From positions 5,146,001-5,210,000 of the forward strand of contig NZ_JAPEMA010000001.1 of the NCBI RefSeq assembly GCF_026343185.1: a DNA stretch of 64,000 bases. Direction: 5' to 3'. The notes beneath the pieces were generated by a model, which was not told the DNA's origin, ran no database searches, and worked only from the letters and a program-made list of their open reading frames with translations. Below, one piece after another: positions 51,756 to 60,467 of this stretch. Made by a program: the position numbers and the translations under genes. The stretch comes from Streptomyces sp. NBC_00091. Lineage in GTDB: Bacteria > Actinomycetota > Actinomycetes > Streptomycetales > Streptomycetaceae. Within the stretch, counting starts at the first letter, position 1. Every line of letters begins with the position of its first letter.

Positions 51756-52970
51756 TTACGGCCGGATAGGGGCAGGTTCGTCCCGATTGGCGGGATCCCC
51801 CGCGCCCGGCACCGGCTCCGGCCGCAGGACGCCCGCCGCCGCGGTCAGTACGCAGGCCAGCAGGGTCACCAGCCCGAACGATGCCACCAGCGAGCTCGCG
51901 TCCGCCACCGCGCCGATCGCCGACGGGGCGATCAGCCCCGAGGTGTACGTGATCGTCGCCACCCCGGCGATGGCCTGCGCCGGAGCCGGACCGCTGCGCG
52001 CCGCCGCCGCGAAGGCCAGGGGCACCACCACCGCGATGCCGAGCCCGATCATCGCGAAGCCCGCCATGGCCGCGGCCGGATGCCGCACGCCGACCACCAC
52101 CAGCCCGCCCGCGACGGCCAGCACCCCGCCCGCCCGCACCGTGCGCACCGCCCCGAACCGGTCGACCACCCGGTCCCCGGCCAGCCGTGCCAGGGCCATG
52201 GTCAGCGCGAAGGCGGTCGTGGAGGCGGCCGCCGGGCCCGCGCCCGTGCCCAGCACGTCCCGCAGGAACACCCCCGACCAGTCCAGGCTCGCGCCCTCGG
52301 CGAAGACCGCGCAGAAGCCCACCCCGCCGATCAGCAGGGCCGTCCTCGGGGGCCGGGCGAAGCGCGGGGGAGCCGGCTCCTCGCGCCCGCCCCGCAGGTC
52401 CAGCACCCCGCGTACGGCGAGCAGCCCGGCCGCCGTCAGGGCCGCAGCGGCGATCAGGTGGTGCAGCCGGGCGTCGGCGCCCGCGTGCGCGGCGGCCGTA
52501 CCGGCGGCCGAGCCGAGCAGCGCGCCCACGCTCCACATGCCGTGCAGCGAGGACATGACGGAACGGCCGAGCCGGTTCTCGGTCTCCACCCCGAGGGCGT
52601 TCATCGCCACGTCCGACATGCCGGCGGTGGCTCCGTAGACGAGGAGCGCGCAGCACAGCGCCGGCAGGTTCGGGGCGAGACCCGGCAGGATCAGGGACAG
52701 GGTCCACAGGGCGAGCAGGCCGCGCAGGGCGGCGCGGGCGCCGTAGCGGTGGCTGATCCGCCCGGCCAGCGGCATCGCGAGGGCCGCGCCCAGGGCGGGA
52801 AAGGCGAGGGCCAGGCCCAGGGTGCCCGCGCCGAGCTGGGCGTGCTCCTGGATCCAGGGGATGCGGGTGGCGAAGGAGCCGGTGACCGCGCCGTGGACGC
52901 AGAAGACGGCGGCGATCGCGAAGCGGGCATGGCGCAGGCGCGCCGGGCTGAGGTCGGGTTCCCGGGTCAT
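51756..52970 (-). CDS. MFS transporter divergent from ROK regulator
   Basis: A 404-residue transporter with twelve helices and the loop AGRISHRYGARAALRG. It resembles the fucose/sugar-type MFS group (SSLHGMWSVGALLGS). It shares a 27-base palindromic operator with the ROK gene. The possible -10 on the minus strand (TAGTTT, ending seven bases before the ATG) would give a leaderless message. A sugar or sugar acid substrate is likely from the ROK partner (inference). Confidence 0.87.
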   Translation of the reverse strand: MTREPDLSPARLRHARFAIAAVFCVHGAVTGSFATRIPWIQEHAQLGAGTLGLALAFPALGAALAMPLAGRISHRYGARAALRGLLALWTLSLILPGLAPNLPALCCALLVYGATAGMSDVAMNALGVETENRLGRSVMSSLHGMWSVGALLGSAAGTAAAHAGADARLHHLIAAAALTAAGLLAVRGVLDLRGGREEPAPPRFARPPRTALLIGGVGFCAVFAEGASLDWSGVFLRDVLGTGAGPAAASTTAFALTMALARLAGDRVVDRFGAVRTVRAGGVLAVAGGLVVVGVRHPAAAMAGFAMIGLGIAVVVPLAFAAAARSGPAPAQAIAGVATITYTSGLIAPSAIGAVADASSLVASFGLVTLLACVLTAAAGVLRPEPVPGAGDPANRDEPAPIRP

Positions 52971-52978
52971 GGACGGTA

Positions 52979-53005
52979 AACTATCAGGGAGCCTGCCTGA
53001 TAGTT
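52979..53005. promoter_or_regulatory. ROK operator between divergent MFS and ROK genes
   Basis: Perfect ten-base arms AACTATCAGG (52979-52988) and CCTGATAGTT (52996-53005) with a seven-base spacer; a further matching pair lies one base out on each side. It overlaps the likely -10 of both genes, so binding would repress both. Confidence 0.75.
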
Positions 53006-53024
53006 AATGGTCTTTCCCCCTAAG

Positions 53025-54197
53025 ATGGGCGCCGTGACCCCTGCCAAGGTGCTGACCCCCGCCGCCGCGTCGGCCGCGCCGTCCCCCGCCTCGCCGAGCA
53101 CGGCGCGGGCCATCAACGACCGCCTCGCGCTCGAACTCCTCCAGGAGGAGGGTCCCCTGACGGCGGCCCAGCTCAAGCGGCTCACCGGGCTGTCCCGCCC
53201 CTCCGTCGCCGACCTCGTCGAACGGCTCGGCGAGGCCGGGCTGATCGAGGTCGTGGGGGAGTCCGGCGAGCAGCGGCGCGGCCCGAACGCCCGCCTCTAC
53301 GGGATCGTCGCCCGGCGGGCCCACCTGGCCGCCCTGGACGTACGCACCGACAGCGCGACCGCCGTCGTCACCGACCTGCTCGGGCGGCCCCTGGCACGGG
53401 CGGCCCTGCCCGTCGACGCCGTGGGCGAGGCGGTGGACCGGCTGGAGGAGCTGACCCGCGAGGCGGGCGCGGACGCGCTGCACACCGTGGTCGTCGGCGC
53501 GCCGGGCCTGGTCGCCCCGGCCAGCGGGGAACTGGGGAACACCGGCGGCCTGCCCGCCTGGCACCGGGACCTCGTGGCCGCCCTCCAGCGGCGGCTGCCG
53601 GCCAGGGTGGTGGTGGAGAACGAGACCAACCTGGCGGCCCTGGCCGAGCAGCGCGTCGGCGCCGCCCGGGACCTGGACTCCTTCGTACTGCTCTGGCTCG
53701 GCGCGGGGGTCGGCGCCGCCGTGGTCCTGGACGGGCGGCTGCGCCGGGGCGCCTCCGGCGGGGCCGGCGAGATCGGCTTCCTGCCGGTACCCGGCACCGC
53801 CGGGCTGCCCTCCGCCACCGACTGCGGCGGCGGCTTCCACGCCCTGGCCGGCCGCGCGGCGGTGGCCGCCCTGGCGGCCGGGCACGGTTTCACCGGGCCC
53901 GTGGAGGAGGCCGTCGCCGGCGCCGCCGGGGAACCCTTCCTGGACGCCCTCGCGGAGCGGCTCGCCCTCGGCGCGGCGGCCGTCGCAGCCGTCCTGGACC
54001 CGGGCTGCGTGGTCCTCGGCGGGGAACTGGGCCGCGCGGGCGGTCCCGCCCTGGCCGCCCGCGTCGCCCGCCGCCTCACCACCCTGACCCCCGTCCCGAC
54101 CGCGGTCCGCGCCACCGCCCTGGGCGGCCCGGCCGTCCTGGAGGGCGCCCGCCTGGCCGCCCGCGAGGCCGCCCAGGCCGACCTGTTCGGGGGCTGA
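53025..54197 (+). CDS. ROK-family transcriptional regulator
   Basis: A 390-residue protein with an N-terminal winged helix (about 20-80; ALELLQEEGPLTAAQLKRLT, LSRPSVADLVERLGEAGLIE) and a ROK/actin-like sugar-binding part (DVRTDSATAVVTDLLG, VVVENETNLAALAEQ). The zinc cluster CxCG..GC of typical ROK proteins is absent: the place reads ATDCGGGFHALAG. Start ATG 53025 is preferred because a 53007 start would lie on the promoter; GTG 53034 is possible. It likely represses the divergent transporter and itself. Confidence 0.85.
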   Translation: MGAVTPAKVLTPAAASAAPSPASPSTARAINDRLALELLQEEGPLTAAQLKRLTGLSRPSVADLVERLGEAGLIEVVGESGEQRRGPNARLYGIVARRAHLAALDVRTDSATAVVTDLLGRPLARAALPVDAVGEAVDRLEELTREAGADALHTVVVGAPGLVAPASGELGNTGGLPAWHRDLVAALQRRLPARVVVENETNLAALAEQRVGAARDLDSFVLLWLGAGVGAAVVLDGRLRRGASGGAGEIGFLPVPGTAGLPSATDCGGGFHALAGRAAVAALAAGHGFTGPVEEAVAGAAGEPFLDALAERLALGAAAVAAVLDPGCVVLGGELGRAGGPALAARVARRLTTLTPVPTAVRATALGGPAVLEGARLAAREAAQADLFGG

Positions 54198-54207
54198 CGG
54201 GGCCCGC

Positions 54208-54945
54208 TCAGCCCCGCCGCTCCAGGAACTCGGCGAAGGTCGTCCGGCCCACCGCGCGGGAGGGCGTCAGGTTGCCGCCGCGGCGGAAGCCCCCGTACGC
54301 CTTGCCCGCGAGCGGTACCGGGACCACGCGGCGCCCGCGCCCCCTCGCCGCGAGGTAGCTGCGGCCCCACTCCTCCAGCGTGCGGATCTCCGGGCCGCCC
54401 ATGTCCGCGACCCGGCCCGCCGGGGCCGCGACCGCGAGCTCCGCCAGCCGGTCCGCCACCTCCTCGACGGCGATCGGCTGTACCCGTACGCCCTTCGGCA
54501 GCAGCGCCACCGGCAGCTTGGCGACCCTGTCCACCACCTCGGCCACCAGGTCGTGGAACTGGGTGGTCCGCAGGATCGTGAACCCGAGCCCCGACCCCTC
54601 CAGCAGTCGCTCCACCCGCAGCTTCGTCTCGTAGTAGCCCAGCGGCACCACGTCCACCCCGACGATCGAGATGTAGACGACATGCGCGACGGTCCCGCTG
54701 CGGCGGGCCGCGCGGATCAGGTGCCCGGCGGCCTGTTCGTCACCGCCGCGCGGCGAGCTCGCGCAGTGCACCACCACCTCCGCGCCCGCCATGGCCGCGT
54801 CCAGTCCGCTGCCGTCCCGCAGGTCGACGGGGAATTCGGGGGAGTGCCGGCTCAGCACCCGGACCTCGTGGCCCTGGTCGCGCAGCCGGGTGACGACCAG
54901 CGCCCCGAGATTGCCGGTGCCGCCGGTGACGAGGATCGTGCTCAT
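54208..54945 (-). CDS. NmrA-like NAD(P)-binding (SDR a5-type) protein
   Basis: A 245-residue atypical short-chain dehydrogenase-like protein. The nucleotide loop is TGGTGNLGALV (residues 7-17), and the middle has YYETKLRVERLL and TILRTTQFHDLV. It lacks the catalytic YxxxK of usual SDR in a clear form apart from YYETK, so it may be a reductase or a nucleotide sensor of the NmrA class. It converges on the ROK gene with a ten-base gap, so no terminator fits between them. Confidence 0.85.
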   Translation of the reverse strand: MSTILVTGGTGNLGALVVTRLRDQGHEVRVLSRHSPEFPVDLRDGSGLDAAMAGAEVVVHCASSPRGGDEQAAGHLIRAARRSGTVAHVVYISIVGVDVVPLGYYETKLRVERLLEGSGLGFTILRTTQFHDLVAEVVDRVAKLPVALLPKGVRVQPIAVEEVADRLAELAVAAPAGRVADMGGPEIRTLEEWGRSYLAARGRGRRVVPVPLAGKAYGGFRRGGNLTPSRAVGRTTFAEFLERRG

Positions 54946-55031
54946 GGTGGGGGTCCTTCCTTGCCGGAGTGCCTACTCCCAGGAGACAGAACAGCCCGCC
55001 GGAATGTGACGGCCCTCGTGAGGAAACGCGC

Positions 55032-55065
55032 GAGGACCCGGTGGCCGCCGGGCCACCGGGTCCTC
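55032..55065. terminator. terminator of the chitinase gene
   Basis: Stem arms GAGGACCCGGTGGCC (55032-55046) and GGCCACCGGGTCCTC (55051-55065), 15 bp perfect, with loop GCCG. It lies 45 bases beyond the chitinase stop. Confidence 0.8.
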
Positions 55066-55104
55066 ACATCCGTTCAGGACATCCGTTCAGGACATCCGTT
55101 CAGG
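55066..55104. repeat. three perfect 13-bp tandem repeats
   Basis: ACATCCGTTCAGG three times without a gap (55066-55104), between the chitinase stop and its terminator. They start at the last base of the terminator stem. A fourth unit is not seen. Function unknown; slippage origin likely. Confidence 0.85.
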
Positions 55105-55109
55105 GCAGG

Positions 55110-57467
55110 TCAGCAGGCGCCCTGGTCCTTCCAGACGCCCCACTCGCCGGTGGTGCCGGGCTCCTCGTTCTGCGTCCACCACTGGGCCTTCCAGTTGCGG
55201 CCCTTGTGCGAGACCACGTTCCCGCTGTTGTAGACCGTGCCCGCCACGTACGCCGGGTTGGTGCAGGTCCCGCCCGGAGGCGTGGTCGGCGGCGTCGTCG
55301 GGGGCGTGGTCGGGGGCGTGGTGGGGGGAGTGGTCGGGGGCTGGGTGCCGCCGGGCTCCGTCACCGTGGTGCCGCGCGCCAGGTCCCCGGCGAGGGCGTA
55401 GGTGGTGCCGGAGACGTTCACCGTCCAGTTGGAGGGCGTGGACACCGGCAGGTAGTAGTTGAAGGCCAGGTCGACCGAGGCGCCCGGGGCCAGCGTCTGC
55501 CAGGCCGGGAGCTTCAGGGAGACCCGCTGGAAGTCGCCCTTCAGGCCACCGATGTTGTTGCCGGTGTGGCCGGTGGCGATCACCTTCGTGCCGAAGCCGG
55601 ACTGGTCCGAGGCGTTGGCCGGGGCCGAGGTGCCGTAGTCGAACTGGAACTCGGTGCCGCCGGGCAGCGTCGTCTTCGTGTTGTTGGTGATCTTGAGCTT
55701 CGGGGTGATCGGGTAGTTGGAGTCGCCCAGCTTGAACTCGGTGAACTCCGTCTTGATGTCCACGGCCTGCGCGGGCAGGGCGGCGCCCGCCTTCTTCGCG
55801 CCGTACGGGGAGGCCGCCTTGAACTTGTCGTACATCAGCGAGGTGAGCGTGTCGCCCATCTCGTACTGGCCCTTGGCCGCGTTGTAGGAGTAGTCGCCGG
55901 CCAGCTCCCACACCATCGTGCCGCCGATGCCCTTGTTCACCACGTAGTCGGCCTTGGCGGCCACCGACTGCTCGTCCTCCGTCGACAGGAAGACCTTCTT
56001 CTGCGCGTTCCACAGCCACGGCGCCACCAGCGTGGAGTCGTACTTGCGGGCGTAGCTGCCGGTCAGCGTGGTGTTCGCGGGGAAGCCGTACTTGGTGACG
56101 TAGTCGCCGACGACACCCTTCTCCAGGTTCTTCGCGTGCCACATCGGGTTCGAGCCCGCCGGGGACTCGACGCCGTTGGTGTCCAGGTCGTGCCACAGGT
56201 TGTCGATGCCGACCGCACCGTCACCGCACTTGGTCAGACCGGCGCCCGCCGGGCAGCTGGTGGCGGGGGCCTTGCCCCACAGGCCGTCCGTGCCGCCCTG
56301 CACGTTCTTGAAGCCGCGGGTGTAGTACGGCAGGCCGATGTTGATCCGGCCCGAGGGCATCGAACCGCGGAAGTAGTGGTACGCCCAGTCGGTGTTGAGG
56401 TAGCCGACACCGCCGTACTGGGAGGTGGAGTAGACGCCCGCGGCCGCCAGTTCGGCGTCCTTGCCGTCGTCGAAGAGGGAGGCGTTGGGGCCGACGTACT
56501 CGTTCCAGGCGCCGTGCAGGTCGTAGGACATGATGTTGACGTAGTCCAGGTACTTCTGCATCTGGAACGTCTCCATGCCCCGCAGCAGGTAGCCGGAGGA
56601 GGGGGCGGCGACGGAGAGCAGGTAGTGCTTGCCGTCGGCGGCGCCGGCGCGGTCGAGCTTCTCGCGCAGCGTCCTCATCAGGACGTCGTAGCCCTTGACC
56701 AGTCCGGCGCGGCGGGCGTTGGACAGCTGCCAGTCCAGCGGGTTGCCCGCGTCCTTCATGGTGGTCGGGTACTCGTAGTCGATGTCGACGCCGTTGAAGC
56801 CGTACTTGCGGACGAACTCCACCGAGGAGTCCGCGAAGGTGTCGATGCCGGCCTGGTTGACCGAGCCGTCGGCGTTGGTGGCCATCGAGTAGAACCCGCC
56901 GGAGGCGACCCGGTTGCCGTCGTCGCCGAAGTAGCCGCCGGTCTCGGCCCAGCCGCCGACCGAGACGAGCGTCTTGACGTTCGGGTACTGCTTCTTGAAT
57001 TTGTTCAGCAGGTTGAAGTGGCCCTTGTACGGGAGGGCCGGGTCCATCTCGGCGCCCGCGACTCCTGGCCAGGTCATCCCGGTGGCGGCGTTGTTCGCGT
57101 TGTCCGCCCCGACCGAGATCTTGTTGTCGGCGCCGACGTGGGCGAAGGCGTAGTTCAGGTGCGTGACCTTGGACCACGGGACGTTGTTGGCGAGGTAGGC
57201 GGGGGTGCCGTCCTTGCCGGTGCGCCAGCCGGTGAAGTAGCCGATGACGCGGCGCTGGTGGTCGGCGCCCATCTTCTCGCGGCCTTCGGAGTCGTAGACC
57301 GAGCAGTACGGGACGTCGACACCGGTCGTCTTGTACAGCCCGTCGGGGCGACAGCTTTCGTTGTCGGCGGCATGGGAGACGCCGGTGGAGAGCCCGCCGA
57401 CCAGCATTCCGGCGATTGCGGCGCCGGATGCCAGGAGCATCGCTCTCATACGTGTGGGGGACGGCAT
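55110..57467 (-). CDS. secreted GH18 chitinase with C-terminal chitin-binding domain
   Basis: A 785-residue secreted enzyme. The signal peptide ends near residue 34 (GVSHAAD). The GH18 barrel (about 70-560) has SVGGW and the catalytic motif NGVDIDYE, Glu232 being the acid; the first Asp of the family motif DGxDxDxE is replaced by Asn. A beta-sandwich domain (about 575-700), a linker of TTPP units and a C-terminal chitin-binding domain of the CBM5/12 type ([13 protein letters not shown]) follow. ATG 57467 has AGGAGG. Expression is probably under DasR through the promoter repeats. Confidence 0.93.
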   Translation of the reverse strand: MPSPTRMRAMLLASGAAIAGMLVGGLSTGVSHAADNESCRPDGLYKTTGVDVPYCSVYDSEGREKMGADHQRRVIGYFTGWRTGKDGTPAYLANNVPWSKVTHLNYAFAHVGADNKISVGADNANNAATGMTWPGVAGAEMDPALPYKGHFNLLNKFKKQYPNVKTLVSVGGWAETGGYFGDDGNRVASGGFYSMATNADGSVNQAGIDTFADSSVEFVRKYGFNGVDIDYEYPTTMKDAGNPLDWQLSNARRAGLVKGYDVLMRTLREKLDRAGAADGKHYLLSVAAPSSGYLLRGMETFQMQKYLDYVNIMSYDLHGAWNEYVGPNASLFDDGKDAELAAAGVYSTSQYGGVGYLNTDWAYHYFRGSMPSGRINIGLPYYTRGFKNVQGGTDGLWGKAPATSCPAGAGLTKCGDGAVGIDNLWHDLDTNGVESPAGSNPMWHAKNLEKGVVGDYVTKYGFPANTTLTGSYARKYDSTLVAPWLWNAQKKVFLSTEDEQSVAAKADYVVNKGIGGTMVWELAGDYSYNAAKGQYEMGDTLTSLMYDKFKAASPYGAKKAGAALPAQAVDIKTEFTEFKLGDSNYPITPKLKITNNTKTTLPGGTEFQFDYGTSAPANASDQSGFGTKVIATGHTGNNIGGLKGDFQRVSLKLPAWQTLAPGASVDLAFNYYLPVSTPSNWTVNVSGTTYALAGDLARGTTVTEPGGTQPPTTPPTTPPTTPPTTPPTTPPGGTCTNPAYVAGTVYNSGNVVSHKGRNWKAQWWTQNEEPGTTGEWGVWKDQGAC

Positions 57468-57587
57468 GGTGCCTCCTGGGGAGGGGAGGATGGCAGGGCC
57501 AACGTGCGGCAACAGGCGGAAGAGTGGCGCTGGTTGGCCCGTGACGTGCGCACGTCGGCAGGCCGGCTCCCGGGGAAGATGAAGGGA

Positions 57588-57616
57588 ACGTTAAGAGGAC
57601 TAGACCAAACCGTCAA
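57588..57616 (-). promoter_or_regulatory. chitinase promoter
   Basis: On the minus strand, TTGACG (57611-57616), a 17-base spacer and TAACGT (57588-57593). It gives a leader of about 115 bases before the ATG. Confidence 0.65.
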
Positions 57617-57629
57617 TAGGTCTGGACCA
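57596..57629 (-). promoter_or_regulatory. chi direct repeats / DasR-type sites
   Basis: On the minus strand TGGTCCAGACCT (57618-57629) and TGGTCTAGTCCT (57596-57607), starting 22 bases apart and flanking or overlapping the -35. This is the 12-bp direct repeat typical of Streptomyces chitinase promoters, linked to chitin induction, glucose repression and DasR. Confidence 0.8.
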
Positions 57630-57753
57630 AAGCCGGGCGGGGAGGGATCGCGACACCGTTGGCGCAATAGGGGCGCTCAAGAACGGCCGGTCTGTGAGCC
57701 AGGCCACAGCGCTTCACTCGCATGGCCGCCGATCACCCGTGGCACACTGGCCC

Positions 57754-57759
57754 TAGTAC
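57754..57759 (+). promoter_or_regulatory. likely -10 of the riboflavin operon promoter
   Basis: TAGTAC lies nine bases before the first paired base of the FMN riboswitch, which is where a start just ahead of the aptamer would need it. No good -35 is seen. The rest of 57630-57753 shows nothing clear. Confidence 0.4.
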
Positions 57760-57767
57760 CAGTAGCA

Positions 57768-57893
57768 GCGCACTCCGGGGTCGGTGTAATTCCGAACCGG
57801 CGGTATAGTCCGCGACCCGTCCGCAGCCAGCGGCCGGTTGACCAGGTGAAATTCCTGGACCGACGGTTAAAGTCCGGATGGGAGGCAGTGCGC
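57768..57893 (+). promoter_or_regulatory. FMN riboswitch (RFN element)
   Basis: The closing stem P1 is perfect: GCGCACT (57768-57774) with AGTGCGC (57887-57893). The conserved strings lie between in order: GGTGTAATTCCGAACCGG, CGGTATAGTCCGCGACCC, GGTGAAATTCCTGGACCGA, CGGTTAAAGTCCGGATGGG. Its expression platform may use the downstream hairpins GTATCC-CCAGC-GGATAC (57937-57953) and CCGCC-GTC-GGCGG (57915-57927). FMN binding should lower expression of the rib operon. Confidence 0.93.
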
Positions 57894-58065
57894 GGCGGGC
57901 CAGTCACCGGTACGCCGCCGTCGGCGGTCCATCGGCGTATCCCCAGCGGATACGTGTCGGACGGACCGTATCTCCGGCCTCGGCGTCCCCGCGTGTGCTC
58001 ACCCGCTTCATCTGTCGTATCCCGACAGGCCCCGGAGTCCGTGCCCGATGAGGCAGGAGGACCCG

Positions 58066-59193
58066 GTGGCGACACACGCCGCGCACGCAGCATCCGACCC
58101 GAGCGCCACCGCCATGCGCCGGGCCATCGAGCTCGCCGCCCGCGGACTCGGCTCCACCAGCCCCAACCCCGTCGTCGGCTGCGTCATCACCGACCCCACG
58201 GGCGCCGTCGTCGGCGAAGGCTGGCACCAGCGGGCCGGCGGCCCCCACGCCGAGGTCCACGCCCTGCGCGCGGCAGGCGAGGCCGCCCGCGGCGGCACCG
58301 CCTACGTCACCCTCGAACCCTGCAACCACACGGGCCGTACGGGCCCCTGCGCCCGCGCCCTCATCGAGGCCGGCATCACCCGCGTGGTCTACGCCGTCTC
58401 CGACCCGAACCCGCAGGCCAGCGGCGGCGGAGCCACCCTGCGCGCCGCCGGGATCGCCACCGAGGCCGGACTCCTCGCCGACGAGGCCGAACAGGGCAAC
58501 GCCGCCTGGCTGACCTCCGTACGCCTGGGCCGCCCGCACGTCACCTGGAAGTACGCCGCCACCCTCGACGGCCGCAGCGCCGCCGAGGACGGCAGCAGCC
58601 GCTGGATCACCTCCCCCGAGTCCCGCGCCGACGTCCACCGGCTGCGCGCCGAGGCCGACGCCGTCCTCGTCGGCGGCGGCACCCTGCGCGCCGACGACCC
58701 CCACCTGGCCGTCCGCGGCATCGATGGGGCCGTCCAGCCGCTGCGCGTCGCCCTCGACACCCGCGCCGGCCTCCCGCCGGCCGCCCGCATCCTCGACGAC
58801 GCCGCGCCCACCCTGCTCGTCACCGGCGAGGACGCCGACACCCGGCACCTGCCCGGCACCGACGTGCTCCGGCTGCCCCTGCACGACGGCCGCGTCGCCG
58901 TCGGCGAACTCCTCGAGCAGCTGTACGCCCGCGGCGTGCGCTCCGTCCTCCTCGAAGGCGGCCCCACCCTCGCCGGGTCCTTCCTGGAGGCCGGGGCGGT
59001 CGACCGCGTCGTCGGCTACATCGCCCCGGCCCTCCTCGGCGCCGGACCCGCCGCCCTCGCGGGCGCCGGCATCACGAACATCGCCCACGCGGTCCGCCTC
59101 GAGATCACCGAGGCCGTCCGCACCGGCACCGATCTGCGCATCACCGCCGTACCCGTCCACGCCGTCCCCGCCAACGCCCCCAAGGAGCACTGA
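58066..59193 (+). CDS. ribD: bifunctional riboflavin deaminase/reductase RibD
   Basis: A 375-residue two-domain enzyme, start GTG 58066 five bases after GGAGG (ATG 58048 lies before that site and is less likely). The deaminase domain has zinc ligands His61 (GPHAEVHA), Cys86 and Cys95 with Glu63 as proton shuttle; the reductase domain starts at about residue 155 (TWKYAATLDGRSA) and has VLLEGGPTLAGSF. It carries out the second and third steps of riboflavin synthesis. It is first in the operon after the FMN riboswitch. Confidence 0.95.
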   Translation: MATHAAHAASDPSATAMRRAIELAARGLGSTSPNPVVGCVITDPTGAVVGEGWHQRAGGPHAEVHALRAAGEAARGGTAYVTLEPCNHTGRTGPCARALIEAGITRVVYAVSDPNPQASGGGATLRAAGIATEAGLLADEAEQGNAAWLTSVRLGRPHVTWKYAATLDGRSAAEDGSSRWITSPESRADVHRLRAEADAVLVGGGTLRADDPHLAVRGIDGAVQPLRVALDTRAGLPPAARILDDAAPTLLVTGEDADTRHLPGTDVLRLPLHDGRVAVGELLEQLYARGVRSVLLEGGPTLAGSFLEAGAVDRVVGYIAPALLGAGPAALAGAGITNIAHAVRLEITEAVRTGTDLRITAVPVHAVPANAPKEH

Positions 59194-59817
59194 GTGTTCA
59201 CCGGAATCGTCGAAGAACTGGGCGAGGTCACCGCCGTCGAGCAGCTCGCCGAGGCCTCCCGCTTCCGCCTGCGCGGCCCCGTCGTGACCGAAGGCGCCAA
59301 GCACGGCGACTCGATCGCCGTCAACGGCGTCTGCCTGACCGTGGTGGAGACCGCCGACGGCGAGTTCACCGCCGACGTCATGCAGGAGACCCTCAACCGC
59401 TCCAGCCTCGGCGCACTGGCCGAGGGCTCCCGGGTCAACCTGGAGCGCCCCATGGCCCTCGGCGGACGGCTCGGCGGCCACCTGGTGCAGGGACACGTGG
59501 ACGGCACCGGCCGGATCCTCTCGCGCACCCCCTCGGAGCACTGGGAGATCGTCAAGGTCTCGCTCCCGGAGAACCTCGCACGGTACGTCGTGGAGAAGGG
59601 CTCCATCACGGTGGACGGCGTCAGCCTCACCGTGGTCGAGGCCGCCGCCGACTACTTCACCATCAGCCTCATCCCCACCACCCTCGCGCTAACCACCCTC
59701 GGCATCAAGCAGAGCGGCGACCCGGTCAACCTCGAGGTCGACGTCCTCGCGAAGTACGTCGAGCGCCTGCTGGCCGCCGGTGTGAACCCCCTCCACGCGA
59801 AGGAGACCGACCAGTGA
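59194..59817 (+). CDS. ribE: riboflavin synthase alpha subunit
   Basis: A 207-residue protein starting directly after the ribD stop (GTG in TGAGTG). It shows the internal duplication of the family: [12 protein letters not shown] and VNGVCLTVV in the first half, [12 protein letters not shown] and VDGVSLTVV in the second. It dismutates two lumazine molecules into riboflavin. Overlaps ribM by four bases. Confidence 0.95.
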   Translation: MFTGIVEELGEVTAVEQLAEASRFRLRGPVVTEGAKHGDSIAVNGVCLTVVETADGEFTADVMQETLNRSSLGALAEGSRVNLERPMALGGRLGGHLVQGHVDGTGRILSRTPSEHWEIVKVSLPENLARYVVEKGSITVDGVSLTVVEAAADYFTISLIPTTLALTTLGIKQSGDPVNLEVDVLAKYVERLLAAGVNPLHAKETDQ

Positions 59818-60467
59818 CCGCCCTGACCTGGCTCAACGCCGAGGCCTTCGAGGTCTTCGGCCAGAAGGTCATCTGGTCCGACATGATCGGCAACCTGATG
59901 GGCCTGGCCGCCCTCGCCCTCGGCTGGCGCCGCTCCATATGGACCTGGCCCGCCCAGCTCCTCTCCGGCCTGATCCTGGTCGCCGCCTACGCCTCCGCCC
60001 ACCTCGCGGGCGGCATCGGCAAGCAGCTCCTCGTGATCTCCGTCGCCGTCTGGGGCTGGCGCGCCTGGCAGCTCGGCCGCCGCAGCGCCCAGGACGGCTC
60101 CATCGCCGTGCGCACCGCCACCTGGAAGGAACGCGGACTGCTCCTCGCCGGAGCGGCGGCCGGCACCCTCGCCGTCGGCGGCCTGTTCACCGTCTACCCG
60201 AACCTGTCCTGGAGCCCGTGGGCCGACGCCTACATCTTCGTCGGCACGATCGTGGCGATGGTGGCCCAGGCCCGGGGCCTCGTCGAGTTCTGGTTCGCCT
60301 GGCTCCTCGTCGACCTCGTCGGCGTCCCCCTCGCCTTCAACAGCGGCCTGGCCTTCTCCGGCCTCGTCTACGTCGTCTACTTCGCGCTCGTCCTGTGGGG
60401 CGCCTACGACTGGTACCAGCGCTCGCGCACCACCCCCGCCACGGCCCTCGAAGGAGCAACGGCATGA
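59814..60467 (+). CDS. ribM: PnuC-like riboflavin transporter RibM
   Basis: A 217-residue PnuC-family membrane protein with about seven helices ([45 protein letters not shown]). PnuC relatives carry vitamins by facilitated diffusion. In Streptomyces davawensis the same place between ribE and ribBA holds RibM, which transports riboflavin and roseoflavin, and corynebacteria use the similar PnuX. GTG 59814 lies in the ribE stop and the end overlaps ribBA. Confidence 0.88.
   Translation: MTALTWLNAEAFEVFGQKVIWSDMIGNLMGLAALALGWRRSIWTWPAQLLSGLILVAAYASAHLAGGIGKQLLVISVAVWGWRAWQLGRRSAQDGSIAVRTATWKERGLLLAGAAAGTLAVGGLFTVYPNLSWSPWADAYIFVGTIVAMVAQARGLVEFWFAWLLVDLVGVPLAFNSGLAFSGLVYVVYFALVLWGAYDWYQRSRTTPATALEGATA

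Noticed and set aside
55066..55104. CRISPR remnant
   Set aside because: Units are 13 bp and directly adjacent with no spacers; no cas genes are near.
54969..60467. A 1,832-codon plus-strand frame from the chitinase region into ribM
   Set aside because: It is antisense to the chitinase and crosses the riboswitch and ribD/ribE out of frame. Only the last 217 codons are ribM.
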